NCBI GenBank assembly: GCA_019636285.1
Contig: JAHBXV010000038.1
Span: forward strand, 1-60,208
Length of the DNA stretch: 60,208 nt
Direction of reading: 5' to 3'
Source: Planctomycetaceae bacterium
GTDB taxonomy: Bacteria; Planctomycetota; Planctomycetia; Planctomycetales; Planctomycetaceae
The first letter of the stretch is position 1, and the number at the start of each line of letters is the position of its first letter. The notes under the pieces were generated by a model. The model made no database searches, was not told the origin of the DNA, and was given only the letters and a program-made list of their open reading frames with translations. Positions 35,269-44,099 of the stretch are shown here, piece after piece. Both the position numbers and the translations under genes were made by a program.

Positions 35269-35750
35269 GAGTACCCCCTTTTTGACACCAGGAAGAAAAA
35301 TATCGACGAATGTCGTCGAGCGCTGCGTTTGATGTTTTGAATGCCCGCGAATGAAGGCAGTTTTGAATTTGCGGGAATCGGAGCCCAAGAATCAGGACAC
35401 CAAAATGCTGTCGAACCGAGCAAGACTGCTGAAATTTTTGTCGGAAAAGTGACTTCTGACATGCGTGAACAGCCAAGCCATGAGACAGCATTTGCCATGC
35501 CGTCGACGACCTCCACGATTGACGGAGAGTGGGGTCCGCTGGAGCCGGTCCGTTAGCCAACGACCCACGCACGTGCCGAAGTGGGAGCCATGTTTCGGCA
35601 AGAATGCGACTGTTCGCGTCGCTGAGACGACCAGTTCCGACAGAATTGCGAGAGATTGATCCCCGAAGCGACCGAAGCGTCGTTATCCAAAGTCGTTCTT
35701 TGCCGTCGTCACGAGTCTTGGATCACGAAGAACTCACCCAGCGCGCGGCC
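35269..35750. other. 480-bp gap, no gene recognised
   Basis: Short open frames exist on both strands, but none shows a domain or a supported start. The part nearest 35268 must hold the promoter of the DUF1559 gene; no clear consensus boxes can be named. No long palindrome or known repeat was seen. Confidence 0.5.
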
Positions 35751-37112
35751 TCAATCCTTTGCCCCGAGCGACCGACGCAGTTCGTGGACTTTGCCGACGA
35801 TGACGTCTTCCGCTTCCGGCGCGAAGGGGGCTGGGCGGGTGCCGTAGAGCATGGAAGAATAGGGTTCGTACCCCCCTTCACTGAGCACGCGCGCACTGGG
35901 AATGTAGCCGAAGACGTCGTTCGAGTAGCCGGCCACCCACAGGCGTTCGCCGTTCGACAATCCGTCTTTCAACTCGTGTTGCAGCCGCAGCGCGTAGTCG
36001 ACGACCACCTCGCCGGAAAGGCCCACCAAAGTCAGTTGATCTCCCAGACGCAAAACCTGCACGAGGTACGGATAGCTGGTCGACAGCGTGGTTTCTTCGT
36101 CCAGCCGTTTGAGCATCCGCCGGGCGTGCTGCGCCTCGAGGCCGTTCGTGCCATTGGCTCGCGCGGTAAATTCATCGCGAGTCGGGATCGGTCCGTACGG
36201 CAGGGCGACTTCCGCGATCGTCCCCCGCAGCGTCCCCCCGAGCGGAATGAACGGCGTTTCAAGGGTTGCTTCGACGGCCGTGGCCAGGCTGCGGCCGTGC
36301 CGCTGGGCGAGTTCCAGCGTTCGCCGGGGATACGGGTTCTGGTCGCCGCCGCAACCCAGGACGAACATCGCCTGCACGCCGGGGTGGTCGGCTTCCAGAT
36401 ACTCTTGCGCGTAGCCGGCATAGTCGCCGCAGAACTTCTGAAAGCCCAGGGTCGTGTTGTGGCAGGCGTAGCCGAAGACCAGCCCGCGCACGGTTTTGTC
36501 ATCTTCGCTGGCGATCCGCAGGACGGGGACGACATGGTCGACGGGGCCGTCCGGGTGGGGGCTGTTCTGATACCCCTTGTCCGTGGGAAGTCGGCGATTC
36601 ATGGCGAAGCCGCAGCGGGCATGCGAGTATCCGACGCGGGCGGGTTGCAGGTCGCTCCTGGCACGGCCGATGACGTCCACCAGTTTGGCATACAGTTCTT
36701 GCGAATACTCGCGGGCCTGGACGGTGCGCTCGGCGGAGTTGACGGTGTCGCTGTCGAGGGGCTCGCGCAGTTCCGGTCCGCAATGGGTGTGCGAGGCGTT
36801 CAGAAAGAGGTGCGACGGCGTGATGCCGTACTTGGCCTCGACGTCGGTGGCCAGATCTTCCCGCAGCCAGCGGGGAATGCCGATCAGGTCCAGCGTGACA
36901 ATCGCCAGTTGCGTTCCGTTGTCATCAGCGAGGACCAGCGCCTTCGCGTAGAGCGGCTGCTCGACGCCTTCTGACGGGGAGGTGCGGGCGGCGTAACCCG
37001 CCATCCACATGCTTTTGGTGGGCGTGATGTCCGCCTTTGCCAGACCGGCCTGCCAACCAGCGTGGGCGACTCCGGGTGCCAGGCAAACGATTGCCGCGAA
37101 AATCCATCGCAT
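35751..37112 (-). CDS. Neutral/alkaline ceramidase-like secreted protein
   Basis: 453 residues from ATG 37112, which begins a signal peptide (MRWIFAAIVCLAPGVAHAG). The body has the ceramidase N-terminal pattern: GLAKADITPTKSMWMAGYAAR, LAIVTLDLIGIPRWL, LNASHTHCGPEL (metal His residues) and GYACHNTTLGFQKFCGDYAGYAQEYLE. The family hydrolyses N-acyl bonds of sphingolipids, but most bacterial homologues are uncharacterised. The C-terminal Ig-like domain of full ceramidases is missing, which is usual for planctomycete members. Confidence 0.88.
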   Translation of the reverse strand: MRWIFAAIVCLAPGVAHAGWQAGLAKADITPTKSMWMAGYAARTSPSEGVEQPLYAKALVLADDNGTQLAIVTLDLIGIPRWLREDLATDVEAKYGITPSHLFLNASHTHCGPELREPLDSDTVNSAERTVQAREYSQELYAKLVDVIGRARSDLQPARVGYSHARCGFAMNRRLPTDKGYQNSPHPDGPVDHVVPVLRIASEDDKTVRGLVFGYACHNTTLGFQKFCGDYAGYAQEYLEADHPGVQAMFVLGCGGDQNPYPRRTLELAQRHGRSLATAVEATLETPFIPLGGTLRGTIAEVALPYGPIPTRDEFTARANGTNGLEAQHARRMLKRLDEETTLSTSYPYLVQVLRLGDQLTLVGLSGEVVVDYALRLQHELKDGLSNGERLWVAGYSNDVFGYIPSARVLSEGGYEPYSSMLYGTRPAPFAPEAEDVIVGKVHELRRSLGAKD

Positions 37113-37261
37113 GTTGTTGACTCTTTCGTCGTGCCGTCGAAACCCACGGCAATCCGGCATTCCGCTTTCCGCTCGTGGCTTTCCGCCCAGCCACTCCCTA
37201 TAACAGTCAACGCATTTGCGACGATTGATGCAACTCATTCCCTCAAAGGAAAGCTTCGGAC

Positions 37262-38836
37262 GTGTTCGACCTCGTGATCTCTGGCGGAGAAGTGATTGAC
37301 GGGACCGGTCGGCCCCGCTTTCGTGCCGATGTGGCGATGACCGACGGCCGAGTCGTCGCGATCGACAATCTGCCCGACGCGCCAGCCCGCGAAGTGATTG
37401 ATGCGACGGGTAAAATCGTCGCGCCGGGGCTGATCGACGTTCACAATCACTCCGACGGCTGGATGCTCCGTTCGCCGCACCAGTTGCACAAGACGGCCCA
37501 GGGATTCACCACCGAAGTCCTGATGGCGGACGGCATCTCGTACGCGCCGGTCGATTCCCACACCGCCCCGGAATGGTTCGCCTACCTGCGCTCGCTCGAT
37601 GCGTTGCGGTTTGATGAATACACGGGCTGGCAGACGCTCGACGAGTACATGGGGCTGCTTGATGGCCGGAACGTGCAGCATGCGGCCTTTCATGTGCCGT
37701 ATGCGAATGTCCGGACGCTCGCCTGTGGATTCGGCAAGCGTCGGGTCGACGACTTTCAGATGCGGCAGATTCGGTACGAGATCCGTAAAGGGATGGATGC
37801 CGGCGCGGTCGGCGTCTCAACCGGGCTGGATTACCTCGACCAGTGGTATGCCAACACCGACGAACTCGCGGCCGCCGTCTCGGTCCTCAAGGAGACCGGG
37901 GGCATCTATGCCACGCACATTCGTTACAAGCTCGGCTTGTTCCCTGCCCTGCGGGAAGCCGTCGAAATCTGTCGGCGGGCAGAAGTTCCGCTGCACATTT
38001 CCCATTTGAAGCCGCTGGGGGATATTGAACCCGAGGAAGTCCTGGAGTTCATCGACAACGAAGCCCGCAAGCAGGTTGACGTGACGTTCGACGTCTACCC
38101 ATATCAGCCGGGCTCGACGATGCTCAACTTTCTGCTTCCGTATGACGTTTACGACAAGGGAGCAACAGCCGCCCTGCACTACCTGGTGCAGCCCGAGTTT
38201 CGCGCGCGCTTTGAACGGGCGCTGGGTTGCCAGCGGCTATCGGTCGACCGCATCAAGATCGCCTGGACGTTGTCACGCGACAACGCCGTTCACCAGGGGA
38301 AAACACTCGCCCAATTCGCCGACGACGTGGGCAAGCCGCCGGGCGAAGCGATGCTTGATTTACTCCTCGAGGAACGGCTTTCGGTCCTGCTCGTCTTCCT
38401 CGAAGGCGACGATCGCAAGGTCTTTCCGATCCTCCAGCATCCCTGCTGCCTGCTCGGATCCGACGCGATTTACTACCCAGATTCCTCGGTCCATCCACGT
38501 GCATTTGGATCGGGGCCGCGGTGGCTGGGACATTGCGTTCGCGATCTGAAGCTGTTCACGCTGGAAGACGGGGTTCGTAGAGCCTCAGCCCTCTCGGCGG
38601 AGCGATTTGGATTGAAGGACATGGGCGTTCTGAAGCCCGGTGCTATCGCCGACGCGATGGTCTTCGATGCCGCGACGATCGCGGACCGCGCGACATTCGC
38701 GGAGCCGCTGCAACTGCCCGTCGGGATTGATGCGGTGATCACGGCAGGGCGGGTGATTGTCCGCGACAACGCGCCCGTGGAGATGGGCCGCGAGAACTTG
38801 CCGGGGCGGATGATTCGGGCGGAGTTTGATCGGTAA
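37262..38836 (+). CDS. D-aminoacylase-like amidohydrolase
   Basis: 524 residues from GTG 37262, with AAGGAAAG upstream. LVISGGEVIDGTGRPRFRADVAMTDGRVVAID then APGLIDVHNHSDGW (metal His pair), ETGGIYATHIRYK and VPLHISHLKPLG (further metal His residues), and a C-terminal LKPGAIADAMVFD strand. These are the features of N-acyl-D-amino-acid deacylases. It is soluble, without a signal peptide. It is divergent from the ceramidase-like gene, so the 149-bp gap (37113-37261) serves both. Confidence 0.87.
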   Translation: MFDLVISGGEVIDGTGRPRFRADVAMTDGRVVAIDNLPDAPAREVIDATGKIVAPGLIDVHNHSDGWMLRSPHQLHKTAQGFTTEVLMADGISYAPVDSHTAPEWFAYLRSLDALRFDEYTGWQTLDEYMGLLDGRNVQHAAFHVPYANVRTLACGFGKRRVDDFQMRQIRYEIRKGMDAGAVGVSTGLDYLDQWYANTDELAAAVSVLKETGGIYATHIRYKLGLFPALREAVEICRRAEVPLHISHLKPLGDIEPEEVLEFIDNEARKQVDVTFDVYPYQPGSTMLNFLLPYDVYDKGATAALHYLVQPEFRARFERALGCQRLSVDRIKIAWTLSRDNAVHQGKTLAQFADDVGKPPGEAMLDLLLEERLSVLLVFLEGDDRKVFPILQHPCCLLGSDAIYYPDSSVHPRAFGSGPRWLGHCVRDLKLFTLEDGVRRASALSAERFGLKDMGVLKPGAIADAMVFDAATIADRATFAEPLQLPVGIDAVITAGRVIVRDNAPVEMGRENLPGRMIRAEFDR

Positions 38837-38853
38837 GAATAAAGACGAAGAAA

Positions 38854-38885
38854 CGCTCTCCGTTGGGTCGCGGCTAAGGGGGATT
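38854..38885 (-). repeat. REP-like repeat H1, inverted orientation, left of the RAYT gene
   Basis: CGCTCTCCGTTGGGTCGCGG... followed by CTAAGGGGGATTCC. It is the inverse of the units at 39471, 41231 and 42781 (core AGCCGCGACCCAACGG). It sits 2 bp before the transposase start. Confidence 0.82.
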
Positions 38886-38887
38886 CC

Positions 38888-39730
38888 GTGGATCGCGCGT
38901 ACCATGTCATTTTCGGCGCTTATGGATTCTGATTGCCGAATGATCCCCGAGGGTCGTGGTCGACTTTCGTTGGGTCTTGGGAGCTCTATCGATATGGGTC
39001 GGCGACGAAAACATCCGAACGCCGTTCGGTTGCCGCGGTACGGCATGATGTCGCGTCACGATTGGCGGCGAAACGGTCGCTGAAATATCCGCCGGTTGTC
39101 ATCGATGGCCCTCAGGCACTGTCGGTCGCGACCGGGTTCGGTCAATATGCAAAAAGCGTCGCGATGATGATCCACGCCTGCGCAGTTCTTCCGGATCACG
39201 TCCACATGGTGATTGCAAGTACCCACTTTGAAGCCAAAGTTGTCGTTAACCAATTGAAGGGCGCCGCGACGAAACGCCTCATGGCCGACGAACACCATCC
39301 ATTGGCGAGTTTCGCCACGCCAGGCGAACGCCCACCGAAGGCATTTGCGAGAGGCCAATGGATCGTTCACCTCGACACGCCTGCTGACATCCGCCGCGCG
39401 ATCCGCTACGTCGAAGACAATCCCGTCAAAGAAACTTTACCAGCCCAGCGCTGGCGCTTTGTGACTCCATACCCCCCAATAGCCGCGACCCAACGGGGAG
39501 CGCTTTCTTTCTCTCGCGATTCAGTACCACTGATACGCATACGACCGAAACGCTTCCCACGCCTGGTCGCGTTTCGCGACGGACCGAAGCGGTTCCCAGT
39601 CACTTTGTGTCTCTCGCAGGGTTCGGTGGAGGACACGCGGGGCGAGCTGGAACTTGGAAATCTCGCGCCACGACGGACCAACTTGCCACAAATCATCTGG
39701 CAGGTTACGGACTTCTTCCCAACGCCGTGA
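38888..39730 (+). pseudogene. RAYT (REP-associated tyrosine transposase, Y1_Tnp), nonsense mutation
   Basis: From GTG 38888 the reading is VDRAYHVIFGAYGF, then TGA at 38930-38932, then LPNDPRGSWSTFVGSWELY. The family sequence is YGFWLPNDPRGSW, so TGA replaces the Trp codon TGG. The rest is intact: HACAVLPDHVHMVIA (HUH His pair), FARGQWIVHLDTPADIRRAIRYVEDNPVKE (Tyr region). The frame then runs through the right REP and beyond to 39730, overlapping the convergent gene. RAYTs act on REP palindromes as single-strand transposases. Inverted REPs H1 and H2 flank it. Confidence 0.85.
39471..39503 (+). repeat. REP-like repeat H2, right of the RAYT gene
   Basis: ACCCCCCAATAGCCGCGACC followed by CAACGGGGAGCGC; the same core as H1 in opposite orientation. 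It interrupts the natural C terminus of the transposase frame after RWRFVTPY. Confidence 0.82.
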
Positions 39731-41143
39731 ATACAAGGCCCGCACGCCGTCGCGCACAATCGGATCCGGGGCGTGGAGGAGCGGAGCCAACGCGATGATC
39801 CCCGCTTCGTCGATGGGATGAACACTGATTTGGACCGACGGAGCCGAGTCGCCCGCCATGATTCGCCGCGTGTTATACGTCATCACCAGCCAATCGACGG
39901 GCAAGAGGGCATAAACCAGGGCCATCGCGGTCACGGCCCAGAGGTCGGCTCGCAATAGCCATGCAAAGCTGCAAGACCGCGCGATCTTCCAGATCGCCAG
40001 GAGAAACCCGATCACGACGGCTGTCGTACCGAGAAAGCCGATCGTCCGCATGCGCGTCATGCCGTTGAAATCGACATAGATGCAGAGGCGATAATAGACG
40101 GCGACCGCCAGTAATAGATTGAGAGCGGACCAGATCCACGCCCAGCGGCGCAGCGAGCCAAGCCGTGCGTCACGAAGAATGCTGCCGCGAAAGATCAGGG
40201 AGAGCGTCGCCGTCGCGAGGGCAAGCGCGATCGTCAACCAGGCCGCCCCTTCGTGCGCGTAGCCCGAGTAGTGGAACCCTTTCGGAAACTCGCGAAACCA
40301 GAGCGTGCGAAACTCGAAGACCAGATATGCCGCGTACAGCAGACTGACCGACACCAGCGTGTTGCGGAACGGCACATACAGTTCCGCCGGTTTCGTTGTG
40401 ACAGGCTCGGATTGGTCATTAGAAACCAATTCAGTGACTGAAGCCTGTTCCCGAGGAGCGAGGAGGCCAGCTGTGATCCAGGCCGTCGCGATCCACAGGG
40501 GAATCTCGATCACGGAGAAGTCCAGCAGCCAGTCGCGAACGCTTTGAATCCAGTGGCCCCACCACTCGGTCAATTGCGTGGAGAGATCGGGATTCGCGAG
40601 GACGAACAGTATCCCGAAGACGGTCAATGCCGCCAGCGGCAACAAAAGCGACAACGCCCAGACCGACTTCAATCGTCGCAGACTGCGTTCCAGCGACTTG
40701 CCGTATTGGTTGATCCGCTGCGTTCCGGCGGCGATCGCCTGACCCGCGAAGCCGCAACCTTCCAGCAAGTGGGGGCTGCGGCCGGACAAGGTCATGGCAT
40801 ATAGAACGAGCAGCCCGAGACCGAGACTGACCGCCAGAGGAGACCCGCTCCAGACCAGGCTCGCCGCCAGCAGTACGAGCAGGCCGAGTAAAAGCCAGCG
40901 GCTGATTGGCCGTCGCGCGCTACGCGGTGATCCGAGGCAGAAGAGGATTGGGGCGAGGATTAGAAGCAATCCCCAGCCGGAATATCCTGAACCTCGGTAA
41001 ACCGTGAGGTCGCAAAGGACCACCATGCCGCAGATGGCCAGGAACTCCCGCACCAGCACCGGCGGCTGTTCGACCGCACGCGCATTCCCCGCCGCGACGT
41101 CGAAGTGGAACTCAGTTAGTTCTACGGGCGCATCCGTGCTCAT
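39521..41143 (-). CDS. DUF4153/DUF4173-type polytopic membrane protein
   Basis: 540 residues. The N-terminal ~40 residues are soluble, then about ten membrane segments follow (LREFLAICGMVVLCDL, WGLLLILAPILFCLG, WLLLGLLVLLAASLVW and others). RINQYGKSLERSLRRLKSVW and YRLCIYVDFNGMTRMRTIGFLG are diagnostic for the DUF4153/4173 group. A C-terminal soluble stretch (about 100 residues, HPIDEAGIIALAPLLHAPDPIVRDGVRALYSRRW) follows. The stop lies inside the downstream end of the RAYT frame. The function is unknown. Confidence 0.85.
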   Translation of the reverse strand: MSTDAPVELTEFHFDVAAGNARAVEQPPVLVREFLAICGMVVLCDLTVYRGSGYSGWGLLLILAPILFCLGSPRSARRPISRWLLLGLLVLLAASLVWSGSPLAVSLGLGLLVLYAMTLSGRSPHLLEGCGFAGQAIAAGTQRINQYGKSLERSLRRLKSVWALSLLLPLAALTVFGILFVLANPDLSTQLTEWWGHWIQSVRDWLLDFSVIEIPLWIATAWITAGLLAPREQASVTELVSNDQSEPVTTKPAELYVPFRNTLVSVSLLYAAYLVFEFRTLWFREFPKGFHYSGYAHEGAAWLTIALALATATLSLIFRGSILRDARLGSLRRWAWIWSALNLLLAVAVYYRLCIYVDFNGMTRMRTIGFLGTTAVVIGFLLAIWKIARSCSFAWLLRADLWAVTAMALVYALLPVDWLVMTYNTRRIMAGDSAPSVQISVHPIDEAGIIALAPLLHAPDPIVRDGVRALYSRRWEEVRNLPDDLWQVGPSWREISKFQLAPRVLHRTLRETQSDWEPLRSVAKRDQAWEAFRSYAYQWY

Positions 41144-41230
41144 GCGGAACTCCTCTTGCGACGCCGACCAGGTCGAACAGTCTCACAAGAGAATACGTGA
41201 ACACGAGTCGCAATTCGACACGAATCACAC

Positions 41231-41258
41231 CCCTTAGCCGCGACCCAACGGGGAGCGC
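41231..41258 (+). repeat. REP-like repeat H3
   Basis: CCCTTAGCCGCGACCCAACG followed by GGGAGCGC. It lies in the 133-bp gap between the DUF4153/4173 gene start and the stop of the DUF1501 gene, 19 bp after that stop. Confidence 0.82.
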
Positions 41259-41276
41259 TGCTTTTCTCGCAATGCG

Positions 41277-42668
41277 CTACGCGAGCAATTCCCGCACGAT
41301 TTCGCCTTCACTCAACGGGACGGGGCGGCCGTCGGCGGTCGAGTACGTCGTGCCGTGCGGGTCATATCCCAGGGCGGCGAAGATGGTCGCATGGATGTCG
41401 GCCGGGGTGACGGGACGAGCGAGAGGTTCGCCTCCGATCTTGTCCGATTCCCCGATGACCTGACCGCCGCGAATGCCGCCGCCGGCGAGCACCATCGAAT
41501 AACATCGGGGCCAGTGATCGCGGCCCCCTTCGGCGTTGAACTTGGGGGTGCGGCCAAAGTCACCCATCCAGACGACCAGCGTGGAATCGAGCAGCCCGCG
41601 CTCCGAAAGATCTTCCAGAAGCGCGGAGTAGGCGATCTCCATGGGAGGAACCAGCGCGTCTTTGAGGCGTTTGTCGTTGTCCTTGTGCGTGTCCCACGTA
41701 ATGCTCGGCCCGTTGACGGTCGTCACCATGCGGACGCCGGACTCGACGAGACGTCGCGCCAGGAGGTGGGACTGGCCCCAGGAGTGTCGACCGTAGCGTT
41801 CGCGTGTCGCATCCGACTCCTTGGAGAGATCGAACGCCGCGCTTCCCGAATTCGAGGTCATGATGGCCCACGCCTTGGCCTGATTGATGGTCAGGTCGGC
41901 GATGGAGGGGGTGACGATCGGCTGGCCGCGCTGATCGAGCGAGGACCACAATTCGCGCCGCGCGGCGACACGTTCGGGCGGCACGCCCTCGACGGGGCTC
42001 ATATCCCGCACCTGGAAGTTGGCTTTGTTCGGGTCGTCATTGAGCACGAACGGATCGTAGCGAACGCCCAGGCAGGAGCCGAACTGTCCCGGCGTCAGGT
42101 AGAGCGTGCTGTCGCAATGGGGAGCCGGAGTAATGACGTACGGGGGCAGCGGCTTGTCGTAACCTTCCTGCTGAGCGAGCCAGCCGAGCAGCGTTCCGAA
42201 GCTGGGGTAATCGCTGGGACTGGGATTGATGAGTGTGCTGTCGATGCGATACGGGCGCCCGACGATCGACCAGTGCATGCCCGAATTGTGCCCGCTGTGC
42301 TGGTGATGCAGCGTGCGCACCACGGCCAGTTTGTCGGCGAGCTTCGCCATTCGCGGTAGCAGCGACGTCACTTGAAGGCCGGGGACCGTGGTATCGATCG
42401 GCTCGAACCGGCTGCGAATGTCGTCCGAGGCCAGCGGCTTGGGGTCCCACAGATCGATGTGGCTGGGAGCCCCGCAGTTGAAGATCATGATGACTGACTT
42501 GGCTTTGGAAGCCAGATTCCGCCCCGGCAGAGTCTCGGCCCGCAGCGGCAAACCGCCGAGAAATCCGGACGCAACCGCCCCAGCCGTCGCTGCCATCCAG
42601 CCGCGTCGTGACGTCGTGGCAGAGGCAAACCCCAAGTGGGCAGCCGGATTTCGATCGAACTGCGGCAT
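41277..42668 (-). CDS. DUF1501 secreted protein (Tat-type signal)
   Basis: 463 residues from ATG 42668. The N terminus has a twin-Arg region (TTSRRGWMAATAGAVASGFLGG), suggesting Tat export. The DUF1501 pattern follows: AKSVIMIFNCGAPSHIDLWDPKP, HHQHSGHNSGMHWSIVGRPY, VVWMGDFGRTPKFN...GRDHWPRCYSMVLAGGGIRGGQVIGESD and GHNSGMHW. The family is alkaline-phosphatase/sulfatase-fold-like, is usually paired with a DUF1549/DUF1553 partner, and is of unknown substrate. Here no such partner is adjacent. Confidence 0.92.
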   Translation of the reverse strand: MPQFDRNPAAHLGFASATTSRRGWMAATAGAVASGFLGGLPLRAETLPGRNLASKAKSVIMIFNCGAPSHIDLWDPKPLASDDIRSRFEPIDTTVPGLQVTSLLPRMAKLADKLAVVRTLHHQHSGHNSGMHWSIVGRPYRIDSTLINPSPSDYPSFGTLLGWLAQQEGYDKPLPPYVITPAPHCDSTLYLTPGQFGSCLGVRYDPFVLNDDPNKANFQVRDMSPVEGVPPERVAARRELWSSLDQRGQPIVTPSIADLTINQAKAWAIMTSNSGSAAFDLSKESDATRERYGRHSWGQSHLLARRLVESGVRMVTTVNGPSITWDTHKDNDKRLKDALVPPMEIAYSALLEDLSERGLLDSTLVVWMGDFGRTPKFNAEGGRDHWPRCYSMVLAGGGIRGGQVIGESDKIGGEPLARPVTPADIHATIFAALGYDPHGTTYSTADGRPVPLSEGEIVRELLA

Positions 42669-42780
42669 GACAAGACCTCCATCGCCAGCGCCACGCGAAT
42701 ACAACCGCGGACGCATGCACAACATTTGATGCGATGAAGTCTAGCATGGGGTACGCGAATGGGCAAGACGGCCCCTTGGG

Positions 42781-42814
42781 GAATCCCCCCTAGCCGCGAC
42801 CCAACGGGGAGCGC
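42781..42814 (+). repeat. REP-like repeat H4
   Basis: GAATCCCCCCTAGCCGCGAC followed by CCAACGGGGAGCGC. It lies 13 bp downstream of the stop of the gene at 42827 and upstream of the DUF1501 start. Confidence 0.83.
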
Positions 42815-42826
42815 GTCTTTCAACAA

Positions 42827-43864
42827 TTACACATGCAAGTGCAAAACCTGCTGGCCGTCCTCGTCAGTCTGCCAGTACCAGTGGGCCAGGTGACGCAGCT
42901 TACCGGGCTCTTCCGGCAATTCCAGGAAGAGAAAGGGATCGCAGGCAATCAACGACGCCGGGGCGATGACCAGTAGTTTGAGGGCCAAGAGCGGCGCGAC
43001 AGCGGCGCCGGGCGTTGTTGGCGAAATCAGGTCATCAACGAGAAACGCGGATTCGAGGGCCGTCAGTGCCGCACGATCCAGCCACCGCGAGTTTCGACCA
43101 ATGGTCACTTCTCGCATCCGGCCAGTCCGGCAGTAGTCCTGTTGCGCCTTGAAGTGAGCACGGGCACGTTGAATCGAGGTCTTGCGAGCCCGCCGAAACG
43201 CGGCGACGAAGCCACGCGGGACGGCCGTCAGAATAGACCAGACCCGCCGTACCATCCGCGCGCCGGCCGCCGGAGCAAGCAGGCCGCGTCTCAGCGACCG
43301 GTAGAACCATCCCCAGCGTAAGGCATGCTGTTGTGCTGCGCGCAACCGTCGGGCGGCTTCATTACGGACCTGGGCCGCCGTCAACGGGATGGGCAGACCT
43401 TCCGGAGTCTTCTCTTCCCCGAACACAGGGACTCCATACCACACCGTTGCCTGCGGATGCCAGGCATAGGCTCGGGTCAATGTGTCTGTGACCTCGACGG
43501 GCGGGTTGTCGGGAATCTGGCTGGGGTTCCTCGTCAACGTCATGACGAGATCGCTCTGCCCCTGAATCCAGAGCGACCGTTCGATGAGATGGACGACGCG
43601 ATACTCATCGACCCAACTGGGGTGCCGCCGCAGGATCCCGGCGACGAAATCAAGATTCCGAATTTCTTTCCGTTTATAGCGCAGCGACAGAAAGACGGCA
43701 AACCGGCTGATGCAGTCGGGCTTGAGAATCTCCAGCACATCACGGTCGAAGGCCTGAAGTCCAAAGGGCGAGGCCTCTTCCCAGGCGAAGTCGGCCACCA
43801 CCGGGGAACTGGCTGGGGAGGCGCCGGCAATCGCGCGGCTCTTATGAACCATCGTCGTTGGCAT
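42827..43864 (-). CDS. Hypothetical protein, unknown
   Basis: 345 residues from ATG 43864, with CAGGAG nine bases upstream. A longer upstream frame is open but shows no domain and would run into the sulfotransferase gene. The N-terminal half (FDRDVLEILKPDCISRFAVFLSLRYKRKEIRNLDFVAGILRRHPSWVDEYRVVHLIERSLWIQGQSDLV) is helical and charged. A basic region with a hydrophobic stretch follows (RMVRRVWSILTAVPRGFVAAFRRARK). No family is recognised. Confidence 0.65.
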   Translation of the reverse strand: MPTTMVHKSRAIAGASPASSPVVADFAWEEASPFGLQAFDRDVLEILKPDCISRFAVFLSLRYKRKEIRNLDFVAGILRRHPSWVDEYRVVHLIERSLWIQGQSDLVMTLTRNPSQIPDNPPVEVTDTLTRAYAWHPQATVWYGVPVFGEEKTPEGLPIPLTAAQVRNEAARRLRAAQQHALRWGWFYRSLRRGLLAPAAGARMVRRVWSILTAVPRGFVAAFRRARKTSIQRARAHFKAQQDYCRTGRMREVTIGRNSRWLDRAALTALESAFLVDDLISPTTPGAAVAPLLALKLLVIAPASLIACDPFLFLELPEEPGKLRHLAHWYWQTDEDGQQVLHLHV

Positions 43865-44099
43865 GAGGGCGCTCCTGAGAGCTGACGAAGAATTGCCCGA
43901 TGTGAATGATCGAGGGATCCGCGACGCAGGAGCCGCTCGGTCGCGACCATCGAAACAGTTAACGCAAAGAATCGCGATCGGATCAAGAGAAATCCGGCAA
44001 ATCTCGGGGGCTGTCCCGCCGGTGAGAGTCCGGACCCCGAATAGAACTGATGCCAGGCAGGTCTTGTTGAGGCGGGAATGGACCGAGGAGCGGTTGATT

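Noticed and set aside
35225-35572. A 115-residue frame over the DUF1559 start
   Set aside because: It is a shadow of the DUF1559 N terminus in another frame with no supported start or domain.
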